Below are positions 26,826 through 37,053 of a stretch of DNA of 56,171 nucleotides, piece after piece (the stretch's first letter is position 1; the number at the start of each line of letters is the position of its first letter). The position numbers and the translations under genes are program-made. This stretch comes from Xenorhabdus khoisanae (GTDB lineage Bacteria; Pseudomonadota; Gammaproteobacteria; Enterobacterales; Enterobacteriaceae). The stretch is taken from assembly GCF_001037465.1 (NCBI RefSeq), contig NZ_LFCV01000099.1:1-56171 (forward strand), written 5' to 3'. The notes below the pieces were generated by a model. The model was not told the origin of the DNA. It saw only the letters and a program-made list of their open reading frames with translations, and did not search any database.

Positions 26826-27866
26826 TCAATAAAGCGGTTTGCCACTGCTGTCTTTGATGTTGCTCTTCCATGCTGCACGTACCTGACTGACGACTTCTTT
26901 CGGCAGAACGGCATAATCCAGATCTTTCGCCTGTTTTTTGCCTTTGTCATAAGCCCAATCGAAGAATTTCAGCACTTCAGCGCCATTCGAGGCACTTGCC
27001 TGCTGTTTGTGGATGAGAATGAAAGTGGTGGAGGTAATTGGCCACGCATTATCGCCTTTCTGGTGTGTCAAATCCTGAGCAAAGCTGCTGTTCCAATCCG
27101 CACCTTTTGCTGCCGCACTGAAGTTTTCTGCCGTAGGTGCCAATACTGCGCCATCTGCTGAAACCAGTTTGGTGTAAGCGAGGTTATTCTGTTTAGCATA
27201 AGCGTATTCAACGTAACCAATCGAACCGGGCAGGCGTTGCACAAAGGCCGCAATACCATCATTGCCTTTACCACCCAAACCAGTTGGCCATTTGACGGTC
27301 GAACCTGCCCCGACTTTTCCTTTCCAGTCGTTATTCACTTTAGACAGGTAGCTGGTGAAAACGTAGGAAGTTCCTGAACCATCCGCCCGCCGCACTACGG
27401 CAATGTTCTGATCCGGCAGTTTGAGATCTGGGTTCAATTTTGCAATAGCGGGATCATTCCATTTCTTGATGTTCCCCAGATAGATGTCGCCGAGGGTTTT
27501 GCCATCCAGAATCAACTGACCCGGTTTGATACCGGAAATGTTTACCGCCAGCACAATGCCGCCAATCACGGTTGGAAACTGGAACAAACCATCAGCCGCC
27601 AATTTTTCATCAGAAAGCGGCGCATCAGAAGCACCAAAATCAACGGTATTGGCGATAATCTGCTTCACACCACCCGAAGAACCGATGCCTTGGTAATTGA
27701 TTTTGTTACCCGTTTCTTTTTGATAAGAATCCGCCCACTTGGTATATACCGGTGCGGGAAATGTCGCACCTGCTCCCGTCAAGCTGGTGGCAGCAAATGA
27801 AGACAGGGATGTCATGGCAAATACGGCTGCCATAATGCTTGCCACGGTGGTACGCATTGGTTTCAT
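26826..27866 (-). CDS. pstS: Periplasmic phosphate-binding protein PstS
   Basis: High-affinity phosphate receptor of the PstSCAB importer. The 346-residue precursor equals the E. coli length and has a Sec signal ([21 protein letters not shown], cleavage near 25). Phosphate-contacting segments include [15 protein letters not shown], the [10 protein letters not shown] loop, [11 protein letters not shown] and [11 protein letters not shown]. The ATG at 27866 is preferred because GGAGGG precedes it and the signal peptide then begins MKPMRT. First gene of the operon, preceded by a PhoB box array. Confidence 0.98.
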   Translation of the reverse strand: MKPMRTTVASIMAAVFAMTSLSSFAATSLTGAGATFPAPVYTKWADSYQKETGNKINYQGIGSSGGVKQIIANTVDFGASDAPLSDEKLAADGLFQFPTVIGGIVLAVNISGIKPGQLILDGKTLGDIYLGNIKKWNDPAIAKLNPDLKLPDQNIAVVRRADGSGTSYVFTSYLSKVNNDWKGKVGAGSTVKWPTGLGGKGNDGIAAFVQRLPGSIGYVEYAYAKQNNLAYTKLVSADGAVLAPTAENFSAAAKGADWNSSFAQDLTHQKGDNAWPITSTTFILIHKQQASASNGAEVLKFFDWAYDKGKKQAKDLDYAVLPKEVVSQVRAAWKSNIKDSSGKPLY

Positions 27867-27976
27867 ATTCCCTCCTGCTGGGATACGCATCATTAATTAA
27901 AAACAAGTGTCAGACATCTTCGACAATCTGGTTTTTAGGTTAAGAAATGGATCAGGAAGGAAAATAGGTGAATTCA

Positions 27977-28016
27977 ATGACAGTAAAATGTATGAATTAT
28001 GACATTTTTATGACAG
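27977..28016 (-). promoter_or_regulatory. PhoB binding array (Pho box) upstream of pstS
   Basis: On the minus strand CTGTCATAAAAATGTCAT (28016 to 27999) matches the 18-bp Pho box CTGTCATAAAACTGTCAT at 17 positions. Further 7-bp half sites follow at 11-bp spacing: a weak one at 27994-27988 and an exact CTGTCAT at 27983-27977. The array overlaps the last codon and stop of envZ. Confidence 0.88.
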
Positions 28017-29051
28017 GCCGCTTTCAAGGGATAACGGTTTTTCATTCAAAGGAATATAGGCGCGAATGGATAGCCCCTGCTTTTCACTTTCTCCCACTTC
28101 GATATACCCTTTGTGGATATCAATGATGCGGCGGATAATTGCCAGCCCCAGCCCTACACCACCATTATTGTGAGTATTGCGTATCCGCTCTCCCTGAATG
28201 AATGGCTGGAACAAAATGGCGGCCTCTTCTTTTGTCATCCCCCTGCCGTTATCCTCCACCTGAAACCAGCCAAATCTTTCTGTTGAACCACTACTGATTC
28301 GAATCCATCCATTGCCATAACGTTGGGCATTAGTAAACATATTGACCAACACACGCTTAATAGAAAGTGGATTGGCTGAAATAAAAATCGGGCGGGAAGA
28401 TAAGTTGTTTTCGATATCGGCCGCACAACACGGTTCTGTTTCAATGGCAGTTTCAAATTCAATGGCCGATTCAAGCAGCGCGTTCAATTCACAGCGTGAC
28501 ATCGGCACATCTTGTCCCGACCGCTGATAGTCAATGAACTGATCAATAATGGCGTTGCATTCCTCAATGTCCCGATGGATAGATTCCGTGAGAAAATCAT
28601 CTTTTCCTTCCAACATTTCCATCGCCAGCCGGATACGGGTCAGTGGAGTACGCAAATCATGGCTCACCCCGGCTATCAATACCGCCCGGACACTTTCTTG
28701 TGATTTCAGCTCCACGGCTATCTGATTAAAGGCGCTAATCAGCGAGCGTATAACGGGCGTTCCCCTTTCCGGCAGTGAGGCTATCCTTTTCCCTTTCCCC
28801 ATATCCATCGCTGCTTTTCGTATTGTTTTGAGTGATTGTTTCTGAATGTGCAAATATCGCCAGAACACCACAAATACTGATAATGCAGACGTAAAAACCC
28901 CGATAAAGAGATAAGGAAACACCACGTTGAATGAAACTCTTTCCAGTGTTGCCAACCACTGGGCGGCCAAGTAACTGATCAGCAGGCAGCCCAGAGACAA
29001 AGATAATATATAGGGAAACAAGGCGAGCAACGAAAGCCAAAGCCTTTTCAT
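28008..29051 (-). CDS. envZ: Osmosensor histidine kinase EnvZ, short periplasmic form
   Basis: Inner-membrane kinase/phosphatase for OmpR. At 347 residues it is about 100 shorter than E. coli EnvZ (450). The two membrane segments (about 7-30 and 46-65) are separated by only some 15 residues, so the large periplasmic domain is absent. The rest is intact: HAMP (about 66-118), H-box [19 protein letters not shown] with His131, N box [13 protein letters not shown]1 DNGRGM and G2 GVGLGLAII. Known work on Xenorhabdus nematophila EnvZ describes the same reduction. Its ATG overlaps the ompR stop by 4 bases (ATGA), so they are translationally coupled. Confidence 0.96.
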   Translation of the reverse strand: MKRLWLSLLALFPYILSLSLGCLLISYLAAQWLATLERVSFNVVFPYLFIGVFTSALSVFVVFWRYLHIQKQSLKTIRKAAMDMGKGKRIASLPERGTPVIRSLISAFNQIAVELKSQESVRAVLIAGVSHDLRTPLTRIRLAMEMLEGKDDFLTESIHRDIEECNAIIDQFIDYQRSGQDVPMSRCELNALLESAIEFETAIETEPCCAADIENNLSSRPIFISANPLSIKRVLVNMFTNAQRYGNGWIRISSGSTERFGWFQVEDNGRGMTKEEAAILFQPFIQGERIRNTHNNGGVGLGLAIIRRIIDIHKGYIEVGESEKQGLSIRAYIPLNEKPLSLESGLS

Positions 29052-29767
29052 ACTTTGCTTCCATCAGGAACAAAAACGTAGCCCAACCCCCAAACCGTCT
29101 GAATATAGCGGGGATGAGCGGGATCTTCTTCAATCAGACGACGCAGACGGGAAACCTGAACGTCAATGGAGCGCTCCATCGCACCATATTCCCGCCCCCG
29201 GGCCAGACTCATCAATTTATCCCGTGATAACGGCTCACGAGGATGGGAAACCAGAACTTTCAGTACTGAAAATTCCCCACTGGTCAAAGACAACAATTCA
29301 TCTTGACGGAACATTTCGCGCGTTCCGAGATCAAGTTTAAATTTTCCAAACTTGATGACGGCATCATCTGATGCCGGTGCTCCCGGCAATTCATTAGCCT
29401 GGCGACGTAAAACAGCACGTATGCGTGCCAACAGCTCACGCGGGTTAAAAGGCTTGGCAAGGTAATCATCCGCGCCGATTTCAAGGCCAACAATTCGATC
29501 AACTTCTTCCCCTTTTGCGGATATCATGATGATCGGAATCGGATTATGCTGGCTTCGCAATCTTCGACAAACCGATAATCCATCTTCGCCCGGCAACATC
29601 AAATCCAAAACAATCAACCGAATGGATTCTCTGGTCAATAAACGATCCATCTGCTCTGCATTTGCTACGCTACGAACTTGAAATCCCTGCTCAGATAAAT
29701 AACGCTCCAATAACGCCCTCAAGCGCATATCATCATCAACAACAAGGATCTTATAACTCTCTTGCAT
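29048..29767 (-). CDS. ompR: Response regulator OmpR
   Basis: DNA-binding regulator of porin and, in Xenorhabdus, of motility and exoenzyme genes. The 239 residues hold a receiver domain with acidic pair VVDDDMRLR, phosphorylation site Asp55 ([13 protein letters not shown]) and conserved Lys ([13 protein letters not shown]), then a C-terminal winged helix (about 135-235; [34 protein letters not shown]). Near identical to the enterobacterial protein. Transcribed with envZ; its upstream gene on the same strand is greB, unlike in E. coli. Confidence 0.98.
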   Translation of the reverse strand: MQESYKILVVDDDMRLRALLERYLSEQGFQVRSVANAEQMDRLLTRESIRLIVLDLMLPGEDGLSVCRRLRSQHNPIPIIMISAKGEEVDRIVGLEIGADDYLAKPFNPRELLARIRAVLRRQANELPGAPASDDAVIKFGKFKLDLGTREMFRQDELLSLTSGEFSVLKVLVSHPREPLSRDKLMSLARGREYGAMERSIDVQVSRLRRLIEEDPAHPRYIQTVWGLGYVFVPDGSKV

Positions 29768-29941
29768 GTTTCAGCTCCCAAGATGCTCCATGCTCGCAAT
29801 ATCCATCACTCTCACAGAAAACCCATAATTCAATAGAGACTAACCGCATGTATTTTAAGTCCATTAACGGCATTAGCAATAATTGCTTATGGTTAGGTTT
29901 TCTCTCCTTGTTTTCCTTTTAGGTCACATAATCGCCATGAT

Positions 29942-30424
29942 TTATGCTAAAGGCTGATAGCTGATTTCCAATATCCAATACGTCACGATGCCATTGGGCG
30001 TCATCACCGTGACCTCATCATCAGTTTGCTTGCCAAGCAACGCCCTCGCCACGGGAGAGTCAATGGAAATCCACTTCTTGGCCGGGTCAAATTCATCCGG
30101 CCCCACCAGCCGAAAAATATGTTCTTCTTCATTTTCATTTTCGACTTTCACCCATGCCCCAAAAAAGACTCTTCCCTCTTGCCGCGGATCAGGATCAACA
30201 ATTTTCAGCACATCCAAGCGCTTGGACAAAAATCGTACCCGACGGTCAATTTCCCTTAACCTTTTCTTACCATAAATGTATTCTGCGTTCTCTGAACGAT
30301 CCCCTAACGCAGCGGCTTCTGAAACAGCCTGAGTGACTTTAGGTCGTTCAACTTTCCAGAGATATTTCAGTTCCTGATCAAGCGTATGCCAACCTTCCCG
30401 GGTAATGTAGTGACTCTTGGCCAT
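29942..30424 (-). CDS. greB: Transcription elongation factor GreB
   Basis: Binds the RNA polymerase secondary channel and helps cleave backtracked RNA. The 160 residues show the N-terminal coiled coil with the GreB pattern YLWKVERPKVTQAVSEAAALGDRSENAEYIYGKK in two halves around the catalytic acidic tip (LGDRSENAEY), and the C-terminal FKBP-like domain with VFFGAWVKVENE and ISIDSPVARALLGK. The ATG at 30424 is chosen over the long upstream extension because family members start here. It is encoded on the ompR strand, whereas in E. coli greB is divergent from ompR and co-directional with yhgF (tex). Confidence 0.96.
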   Translation of the reverse strand: MAKSHYITREGWHTLDQELKYLWKVERPKVTQAVSEAAALGDRSENAEYIYGKKRLREIDRRVRFLSKRLDVLKIVDPDPRQEGRVFFGAWVKVENENEEEHIFRLVGPDEFDPAKKWISIDSPVARALLGKQTDDEVTVMTPNGIVTYWILEISYQPLA

Positions 30425-30675
30425 GAAAAAACTCACTTGAGAAAAGATGATTAATGGCGGTGTACTATATCTCAACCCAGAAGATATTCGATGAATTCTG
30501 TCGCAACATGACCGAAATATCGCGCTAAACTGGAAATTATCGCGCTCAGCACGTATAAATGGAGCCAGTTTGAACCATGCCGATATTGTTTCAGATGAAA
30601 TTTGACCCTATCCGGCTCTGCCTGATGATATCCGACGATATCTACGGGCGCTAAGAAAGTTGAAGAAAACAGACC

Positions 30676-33039
30676 ATGAATGAATCTTTAAGTCGAATCA
30701 TTGCCGGTGAGCTACAGGCTCAACCACAGCAAGTCCAAGCCGCCATTACTCTGCTTGATGAAGGGAATACGGTTCCTTTCATTGCCCGTTACCGTAAAGA
30801 GGCCACCGGTGGTCTGGATGACACGCAGCTCCGCCAGCTCGAAAGCCGCCTCGGTTATCTGCGCGAACTGTCCAACCGCCGTCAGACTATTCTGAAATCG
30901 ATTGAGGAACAGGGAAAGTTAACCGTTGAGCTGGAAAACGCGATTAATGCGACATTGAGCAAAACCGAACTGGAAGACCTGTACCTCCCTTATAAACCTA
31001 AACGCCGTACCCGTGGGCAAACCGCCATTGAAGCCGGATTGGAGCCTCTGGCCGACCTGCTATGGCAAGATCCGCAACAAGAGCCTGAACTGGCGGCAGC
31101 GGCCTATGTCGATGCTGACAAAGGTGTCGCTGATGCCAAAGCTGCACTGGATGGCGCTCGTTATATCCTGATGGAGCGTTTTGCCGAAGATGCGGCCCTG
31201 CTGGCAAAAGTCCGCGAATATCTGTGGAAAAATGCCCACTTAGTCTCCAAAGTTGTCGAAGGCAAAGAGGAAGAAGGCGCTAAATTCAGTGATTACTTCG
31301 ATTATCACGAAGCCATCGCTGCTGTTCCTTCCCACCGTGCCCTTGCCATGTTCCGTGGACGCAATGAAGGTATCCTGCAACTCTCTTTGAATGCCGATCC
31401 TCAATTTGAGGAAGCGCCAAAAGAGAGTTACTGCGAGCAACTTATTACTGATCACCTTAACCTGCGCCTGAACAATGCATCTGCTGATAGCTGGCGCAAG
31501 GCAGTGGTGAGCTGGACATGGCGCATCAAAGTGTTGCTGCATCTGGAAACCGAACTGATGGGCACACTGCGCGAGAAAGCCGAAGACGAAGCCATCAACG
31601 TATTCGCCCGTAACCTGAATGATCTGCTGATGGCCGCACCTGCGGGTATGCGGGCAACGATGGGTCTGGATCCGGGCTTGCGCACAGGGGTGAAAGTCGC
31701 CGTTGTTGATGCGACAGGCAAGCTTATCGCCACCGATACCATTTACCCACACACGGGTCAGGAAAACAAAGCGGCTGCAACGGTTGCAGCACTGTGCACC
31801 AAACATCAGGTTGAGCTGGTCGCCATTGGCAACGGTACGGCTTCCCGTGAAACAGAGCGTTTCTTTGCCAACGTGCAAAAACAGTATCCTGACGTCACCG
31901 CACAGAAAGTCGTGGTCAGCGAAGCGGGCGCATCCGTCTATTCCGCCTCTGAACTGGCTGCACTGGAATTCCCTGAACTGGATGTTTCCCTGCGTGGTGC
32001 GGTTTCCATCGCCCGTCGCCTGCAAGATCCGCTGGCAGAGCTGGTAAAAATCGAGCCGAAATCCATCGGTGTTGGTCAATATCAGCATGACGTCAGCCAA
32101 ACCCAGCTTGCCAAAAAACTGGATAACGTGGTTGAGGACTGTGTAAACGGCGTCGGTGTTGACCTGAATACGGCATCCGTCGCCTTGCTGACGCGCGTTG
32201 CCGGCCTGAGCCGTAATGTTGCCCAGAATATCGTTAACTGGCGTGATGAGAACGGTCGCTTCAACAACCGTGACGAACTGCTGAAAGTTCACCGTCTGGG
32301 GCCAAAAGCCTTCCTGCAATGTGCGGGCTTCCTGCGCATCAATCAGGGGGATAACCCGCTGGATACATCCACTGTTCACCCAGAAGCTTATCCGGTCGTT
32401 GAGAAGATTCTGACAACAACTGCGCAGACCCTGCCTGAATTGATGGGCAATCCTGCTTCCCTGCGTAACCTGAGTGCCCAAGATTTCACGACAGAAAAAT
32501 TCGGTCTTCCAACCGTCACTGATATTCTGAAAGAGCTGGAAAAACCGGGCCGGGACCCGCGCCCTGAGTTCAAAACAGCGACTTTCGCTGACGGGGTTGA
32601 AACGATGAAAGATCTGCGTGCAGGCATGATTTTGGAAGGTACGGTCACCAACGTCACTAATTTCGGTGCTTTCGTTGACATCGGTGTCCATCAGGATGGC
32701 TTAGTGCACATCTCCTCCCTGTCCGATCGCTTCGTAGAAGATCCACATACCGTGGTGAAAACGGGCGATATCGTCAAAGTGAAGGTGATGGATGTTGATC
32801 TCAACCGCAAGCGTATTGCACTGACCATGCGTCTTGATGAGCAACCTGGTGAAACACAAGTACGCCGTGGCTCTCAAGGTGGTAATCGTCAGAATAGCAA
32901 TGACCAAGGTCGTAATAACCGCAATGGCAATAGCAATGGCAATGGCAGAAACCGCCATATTTCGCGTTCAGGTTCTGCACCTTTAGCCAATAGCGCCATG
33001 GGTGATGCGTTGGCGGCTGCCTTTAATAAAAAACGTTAA
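30676..33039 (+). CDS. tex: RNA-binding transcription accessory protein Tex
   Basis: Nucleic-acid-binding protein associated with transcription, also called YhgF. The 787 residues are in the usual order: helical N-terminus with [15 protein letters not shown]; YqgF-like RNase H fold domain (about 330-455; [31 protein letters not shown]); tandem helix-hairpin-helix (about 490-560; [38 protein letters not shown]); and a C-terminal S1 domain (about 650-725; [21 protein letters not shown]). A low-complexity Asn/Gly/Arg tail follows. A large opposing ORF inside it is a shadow. Confidence 0.97.
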   Translation: MNESLSRIIAGELQAQPQQVQAAITLLDEGNTVPFIARYRKEATGGLDDTQLRQLESRLGYLRELSNRRQTILKSIEEQGKLTVELENAINATLSKTELEDLYLPYKPKRRTRGQTAIEAGLEPLADLLWQDPQQEPELAAAAYVDADKGVADAKAALDGARYILMERFAEDAALLAKVREYLWKNAHLVSKVVEGKEEEGAKFSDYFDYHEAIAAVPSHRALAMFRGRNEGILQLSLNADPQFEEAPKESYCEQLITDHLNLRLNNASADSWRKAVVSWTWRIKVLLHLETELMGTLREKAEDEAINVFARNLNDLLMAAPAGMRATMGLDPGLRTGVKVAVVDATGKLIATDTIYPHTGQENKAAATVAALCTKHQVELVAIGNGTASRETERFFANVQKQYPDVTAQKVVVSEAGASVYSASELAALEFPELDVSLRGAVSIARRLQDPLAELVKIEPKSIGVGQYQHDVSQTQLAKKLDNVVEDCVNGVGVDLNTASVALLTRVAGLSRNVAQNIVNWRDENGRFNNRDELLKVHRLGPKAFLQCAGFLRINQGDNPLDTSTVHPEAYPVVEKILTTTAQTLPELMGNPASLRNLSAQDFTTEKFGLPTVTDILKELEKPGRDPRPEFKTATFADGVETMKDLRAGMILEGTVTNVTNFGAFVDIGVHQDGLVHISSLSDRFVEDPHTVVKTGDIVKVKVMDVDLNRKRIALTMRLDEQPGETQVRRGSQGGNRQNSNDQGRNNRNGNSNGNGRNRHISRSGSAPLANSAMGDALAAAFNKKR

Positions 33040-33448
33040 TTAGCACAAACGTTAATTAACAAAGAAACGTTAGTTTAATTAAATGATTTCCTGAACTGGT
33101 GCCATTATGCCAGTTCAGGATCTTTCAAAAAAAGAATTAGCAGCCTCTGAAAGACGGGGTTTTACGGCACGCCGGATTAAAAACCCTTGACTGGCTATAC
33201 GTAAAAAAGCCATTATTTTCATCATGATGATTCTATTTATTGCTGATGTTATAAATTTGAATAAGTTATGACCCCTGCATATTTTAATTAATACTCCGTA
33301 TAATTCATTTCGCAATAAATCTCATAATAATGGGAACTTATTGAATAATATAAAAATATAAATCTTCCATAATATCCTGATGTTCTTATACCCAATGGGT
33401 TTCGAGTTTTAGGTATAAAGAACGAATGCACACTGTTGAGGAAAAACC
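33040..33448. other. Intergenic region, 409 bp
   Basis: Holds the tex terminator (33090-33119). The remainder is AT-rich. A 66-codon minus-strand ORF (33115-33315) starts inside this region and ends in the terminator arm; it has no Shine-Dalgarno or recognisable sequence and is not called. Confidence 0.5.
33090..33119. terminator. Terminator after tex
   Basis: CCTGAACTGG (33090-33099) pairs perfectly with CCAGTTCAGG (33110-33119), followed by ATCTTTC. The U-run is modest. Confidence 0.65.
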
Positions 33449-33973
33449 ATGAACAAATATGTCCAAAGCAGTTTTGATCTACTCAGCAATATACGTTTCT
33501 TCAGCCTTTCCACTCACGATCCAGATGCAGATTCAGTCTGGTCATCGACGATGTTCTATATTCCGAAATATAACCCACTGACACTGATCTGGTACTCAAA
33601 GCAAAATACCCGGCATTCGCGAGAATTACATATCAATCCCCGCGTCAGCGGTACAATCTACAGCAGTCGGGTCACGCCTGATTCATCGCTGGATCTGGCT
33701 GGCGCTCAATTCGTTGGTCACGCCCGCCGAGTCCCCGATGAGCAACTACAGGAAACCTATGACTACTTTTTCTTAAAAACTTATCCTGATGAAAATGTCA
33801 GAAAGAAAAAATCTCGTCCCATCAGTGATTATCAAGGCCATGCCACACGCCGTTTCTATCAGTTGGAAATTCAGGCATGGTGGGTATACGACTCGGATGC
33901 CTGGAGCCAGCATCAAGATGATGATCGCGTTCAGGTTCCATTGAGTGAACTGCTTTATCCTCCAAAAGGTTAA
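33449..33973 (+). CDS. Pyridoxamine-phosphate-oxidase-like split-barrel protein
   Basis: A 174-residue soluble protein of the PNPOx-like flavin-binding split-barrel superfamily, judged by segments such as IRFFSLSTHDPDADSVWSST, FYIPKYNPLTLIWYSKQNT, then HSRELHINPRVSGTIY and GAQFVGHARRVPDEQL. This arrangement (beta strand, then SxxTxHSRxL-like FMN contact, then IN..V) is typical of small oxidoreductases that bind FMN or similar cofactors. The substrate is unknown and the gene cannot be named. GAGGAAA sits before the ATG. It is flanked by terminators on both sides, so it is monocistronic. Confidence 0.7.
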   Translation: MNKYVQSSFDLLSNIRFFSLSTHDPDADSVWSSTMFYIPKYNPLTLIWYSKQNTRHSRELHINPRVSGTIYSSRVTPDSSLDLAGAQFVGHARRVPDEQLQETYDYFFLKTYPDENVRKKKSRPISDYQGHATRRFYQLEIQAWWVYDSDAWSQHQDDDRVQVPLSELLYPPKG

Positions 33974-34022
33974 TAAAAGCCAATCAATCATTTATCAAAT
34001 TAATAAGAAAATAGAAATCAAC

Positions 34023-34046
34023 AAGCCCCGTTTATTAACGGGGCTT
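34023..34046. terminator. Terminator after the split-barrel gene
   Basis: AAGCCCCGTT (34023-34032) pairs with AACGGGGCTT (34037-34046) around TATT. The U-run is short (TTATCAA). Confidence 0.7.
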
Positions 34047-34250
34047 ATCAATAAAGATATTTTTTACGAATATTAAATATTCCTAATAATTATTTATTTT
34101 CAATCAAATCACCATTAATTTGATTAATATCAATTTGTTTCCACATTATTCAGGATAAATAACCAATATTGCAGTTGCGTATTATTATCATTAGCAATTA
34201 GAATTCAGAGAAATTACCGTACTTTTTCCTTGTGAAATTCCCTTCATTGA

Positions 34251-34269
34251 GGATAATCATTCTTATAAT
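34251..34269 (+). promoter_or_regulatory. Fur site overlapping the -10 of feoABC
   Basis: GGATAATCATTCTTA (34251-34265) matches the 7-1-7 Fur motif TGATAATCATTATCA at 12 of 15 positions. A perfect TATAAT at 34264-34269 overlaps it. Iron-bound Fur would block RNA polymerase here. The -35 is not obvious. Confidence 0.6.
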
Positions 34270-34301
34270 CACTTATTTTTTCAGTCAAAATGGAGAGTTA
34301 T

Positions 34302-34529
34302 ATGGTTCTTATTCCAGAACGCAGGTATAAAATTCTGGGATTTTCTCCAGAGATTAGTCCAGCTTACCGGCAAAAATTATTGTCACTCGGCATGTTACCG
34401 GGTTCAACATTTCAGGTCATTCGCTTCGCTCCATTGGGCGATCCAATACAAATCGAAACACGCAGAGTCAGCCTTACCCTTCGTAAACAAGACTTGGCAT
34501 TTCTCATGTTGAATGAAGATCTGAACTAA
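34302..34529 (+). CDS. feoA: Ferrous iron transport protein A
   Basis: Small cytoplasmic SH3-like protein that helps the FeoB ferrous iron importer. The 75 residues match E. coli FeoA in length and pattern: [60 protein letters not shown]. The ATG at 34302 is chosen because GGAGAG sits 6 bases upstream; the ATG at 34290 would lie over that site. First gene of feoABC, under a Fur site. Confidence 0.95.
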   Translation: MVLIPERRYKILGFSPEISPAYRQKLLSLGMLPGSTFQVIRFAPLGDPIQIETRRVSLTLRKQDLAFLMLNEDLN

Positions 34530-34693
34530 CAAAGCGCTAAGTTGATTTAGTTCAGAATAACCATCACCCACACACTTTGATAACCGTAGTACTAAAGTAT
34601 CACCAGGGTACTGAATATGTAACTAAGGTACGAAAGTCACTTCGTAATTAGCAGACTTCATGATTGGTAGATTTTGTGATTGACAAAAGTATG
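34530..34693. other. Long feoA-feoB spacer with short repeats
   Basis: About 160 bp lie between feoA and feoB, whereas the E. coli gap is very short. It contains related elements such as GTACTAAAG, GTACTGAA, GTAACTAAG and GTACGAAAG around 34590-34635. No ORF is convincing. It could be a degenerate insertion or a post-transcriptional control element. Confidence 0.5.
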
Positions 34694-37024
34694 ATGAAAC
34701 AATTAACCATAGGCCTGATTGGTAATCCCAATGCCGGCAAAACGACACTTTTTAACCAGCTTACTGGCTCCCACCAACGCGTGGGAAACTGGGCTGGTGT
34801 TACGGTAGAACGCAAAACCGGCCACTTTACCACCGATAACCATCAGGTCGATCTTGTCGACCTCCCCGGCACTTATTCTCTCACTACCATTTCTGAGCAA
34901 ACGTCCATTGATGAGCAGATTGCCTGCCACTATATCCTTAGTGGTGAAGCTGATATGTTGATCAATGTTGTTGATGCATCGAATCTGGAGCGTAATCTTT
35001 ATCTCTCACTGCAATTGATTGAACTGGGCATTCCCTGCATCATTGCGCTGAACATGCTGGATATCGCTCAGAATCAGCGTATCAATATTGATGTTGCGGC
35101 ACTGGAACAGCGCCTCGGCTGTCCGGTTATCCCACTGGTTTCAACCCGTGCCACAGGGATCGATGCACTGAAAAAAACCATCGACGATCATCCGCAAAAA
35201 ATTAAATACCCGCAAAACGCTAAACCTGTGCAGGTTGAATATCCTGATTCACTATTACAGGAAGTCTCCCATCTTTCACGCCAAATCACGGGGACATTCA
35301 GCCCACAGCAGCGTCGCTGGCTGGCTTTGCAGGTGCTGGAAGGGGATATTTACAGCCGTGAGATTTCCGGTCTGACTCAAATACAGCTAGCTGAAAGTCA
35401 GGCTCGCCTGCAACAGCAACAGATTGAAGAACCCGACCTGATCATTGCTGGCGCACGTTATCAGACGATTAGTGATATATGTCTGGCGGTCATTGATACC
35501 CGATCAGCCATACCAAACAAACTGACCCAAGTATTGGATACCGTTATCCTGAACCGCTGGCTGGGTCTGCCTATCTTCCTGTTTGTCATGTACCTGATGT
35601 TTGTGCTGGCCATCAATATTGGCGGCGCTTTGCAACCCATCTTCGAAGGGGCTTCTGCCGCCATTTTCATTGATGGAATGCAATGGCTCGGTCATATTCT
35701 CCATTTCCCGAATTGGCTGACGGTTTTCCTTGCCCAAGGTATTGGTGGAGGCATCAACACCGTACTGCCGTTGGTTCCCCAGATCGGCATGATGTACCTG
35801 TTCCTCTCCTTCCTTGAAGATTCAGGCTACATGGCGCGAGCCGCATTTGTTATGGACAGGCTGATGCAAGCCATGGGATTGCCGGGTAAATCCTTTGTGC
35901 CCCTGATTGTTGGCTTTGGTTGTAATGTGCCGGCCGTGATGGGCTCAAGAACACTGGACGCCCCTCGTGAGCGTCTGATTACCATCATGATGGCACCGTT
36001 TATGTCCTGTGGGGCAAGATTGGCAATCTTTGCTGTCTTTGCAGCCGCTTTCTTCGGCAAAAATGGTGCAAGCATCGTTTTCTCCCTGTATATATTGGGG
36101 ATTGTCATCGCCATCCTGACAGGACTGCTGCTCAAATACACCCTGATGCGTGGTGAAGCATCGCCATTTGTGATGGAGCTGCCGGTCTATCACGTTCCAC
36201 ATACTAAAACCCTGCTGCTCCAGACATGGCAGCGGCTGAAAGGTTTTGTGATACGAGCAGGTAAAGTCATTGTTGCGGCAAGTATGTTCATTGGCGCTCT
36301 GAACAGCTTCTCCTTCTCAGGTAAGGCCGTGGATGACATTAACCAATCAGCTCTGGCTTCTGTCAGTAAAGTGATCACGCCAATATTACAGCCCATCGGT
36401 GTGCAGTCTGATAACTGGCAGGCCACTGTCGGGCTTATCACTGGGGCAATGGCTAAAGAGGTTGTTGTTGGAACGCTGAACACCCTGTACACCGCAGAAA
36501 ACATCACTCAAGCACCATTTGACCCGGATGAATTCAATTTGCCGGATCAGTTGAAAGATGCTGTTGCAGAAACGTGGGACAGCCTGAAAGAAACCTTTAC
36601 CTTAAGCGCACTTTCCAACCCGATAGAAGCCAGCAAAGGTGATGGAAATATGGAGCGCGGTTCTATGGGAACAATGAGCGCCAAATTTGGCTCTGCCATT
36701 TCTGCTTACAGTTACCTGATTTTCGTACTGCTATACGTACCCTGCGTTTCCGTCATGGGAGCCATTGCACGTGAAACCAGCCGTGGATGGATGACTTTCT
36801 CCATCCTGTGGGGATTGAATGTCGCTTATTCACTCGCAGCATTGTTTTATCAAGCCGCAACGTTTTCCGCCCACCCAGAAAGCAGCCTGATAACAATTCT
36901 GTCCGTGATCCTGTTTAACGTACTGGTTTTTATTGGATTACGCCGTGCACGCAGCAGAGTGACCGTCACGTTCAATAACACCACCGATCGTAACTGCGAA
37001 TGCTCAAACGGCAACTGCCATTAA
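34694..37024 (+). CDS. feoB: Ferrous iron transport protein B
   Basis: GTPase-linked inner-membrane ferrous iron importer. The 776-residue protein begins with a G domain: P-loop GNPNAGKTTLFNQL, switch VGNWAGVTVE, VDLPGTYSL and NMLD; a GDI helical domain follows. The membrane part has Gate regions with conserved Cys (VGFGCNVPAVMGSRTLDAPR, MSCGARL) and ends with YVPCVSVMGAIARETSRGW. The C-terminal tail has CECSNGNCH, as in enterobacterial FeoB. Start: the ATG at 34694 (or 34691) is preferred because E. coli FeoB begins MKKLTIGLIGNPN; the upstream TTG has no support. The 160-bp gap from feoA is unusual. Confidence 0.97.
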   Translation: MKQLTIGLIGNPNAGKTTLFNQLTGSHQRVGNWAGVTVERKTGHFTTDNHQVDLVDLPGTYSLTTISEQTSIDEQIACHYILSGEADMLINVVDASNLERNLYLSLQLIELGIPCIIALNMLDIAQNQRINIDVAALEQRLGCPVIPLVSTRATGIDALKKTIDDHPQKIKYPQNAKPVQVEYPDSLLQEVSHLSRQITGTFSPQQRRWLALQVLEGDIYSREISGLTQIQLAESQARLQQQQIEEPDLIIAGARYQTISDICLAVIDTRSAIPNKLTQVLDTVILNRWLGLPIFLFVMYLMFVLAINIGGALQPIFEGASAAIFIDGMQWLGHILHFPNWLTVFLAQGIGGGINTVLPLVPQIGMMYLFLSFLEDSGYMARAAFVMDRLMQAMGLPGKSFVPLIVGFGCNVPAVMGSRTLDAPRERLITIMMAPFMSCGARLAIFAVFAAAFFGKNGASIVFSLYILGIVIAILTGLLLKYTLMRGEASPFVMELPVYHVPHTKTLLLQTWQRLKGFVIRAGKVIVAASMFIGALNSFSFSGKAVDDINQSALASVSKVITPILQPIGVQSDNWQATVGLITGAMAKEVVVGTLNTLYTAENITQAPFDPDEFNLPDQLKDAVAETWDSLKETFTLSALSNPIEASKGDGNMERGSMGTMSAKFGSAISAYSYLIFVLLYVPCVSVMGAIARETSRGWMTFSILWGLNVAYSLAALFYQAATFSAHPESSLITILSVILFNVLVFIGLRRARSRVTVTFNNTTDRNCECSNGNCH

Positions 37025-37053
37025 CTGCCACTAGCTATTAATAGGAGCGATAG

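Noticed and set aside
28008-29767. PhoR-PhoB next to the pst operon
   Set aside because: The sequences are EnvZ (short) and OmpR: the kinase lacks a PAS domain and the regulator matches OmpR through its winged helix; phoBR must be elsewhere.
31240-32691. 483-codon open frame on the minus strand inside tex
   Set aside because: It lies completely opposite a full-length conserved gene and its sequence has the Cys/His/Gln-rich look of an antisense shadow; no ribosome site and no known domain.
33115-33315. 66-codon minus-strand ORF after tex
   Set aside because: Ends in the tex terminator arm; no Shine-Dalgarno, no recognisable sequence; likely chance.
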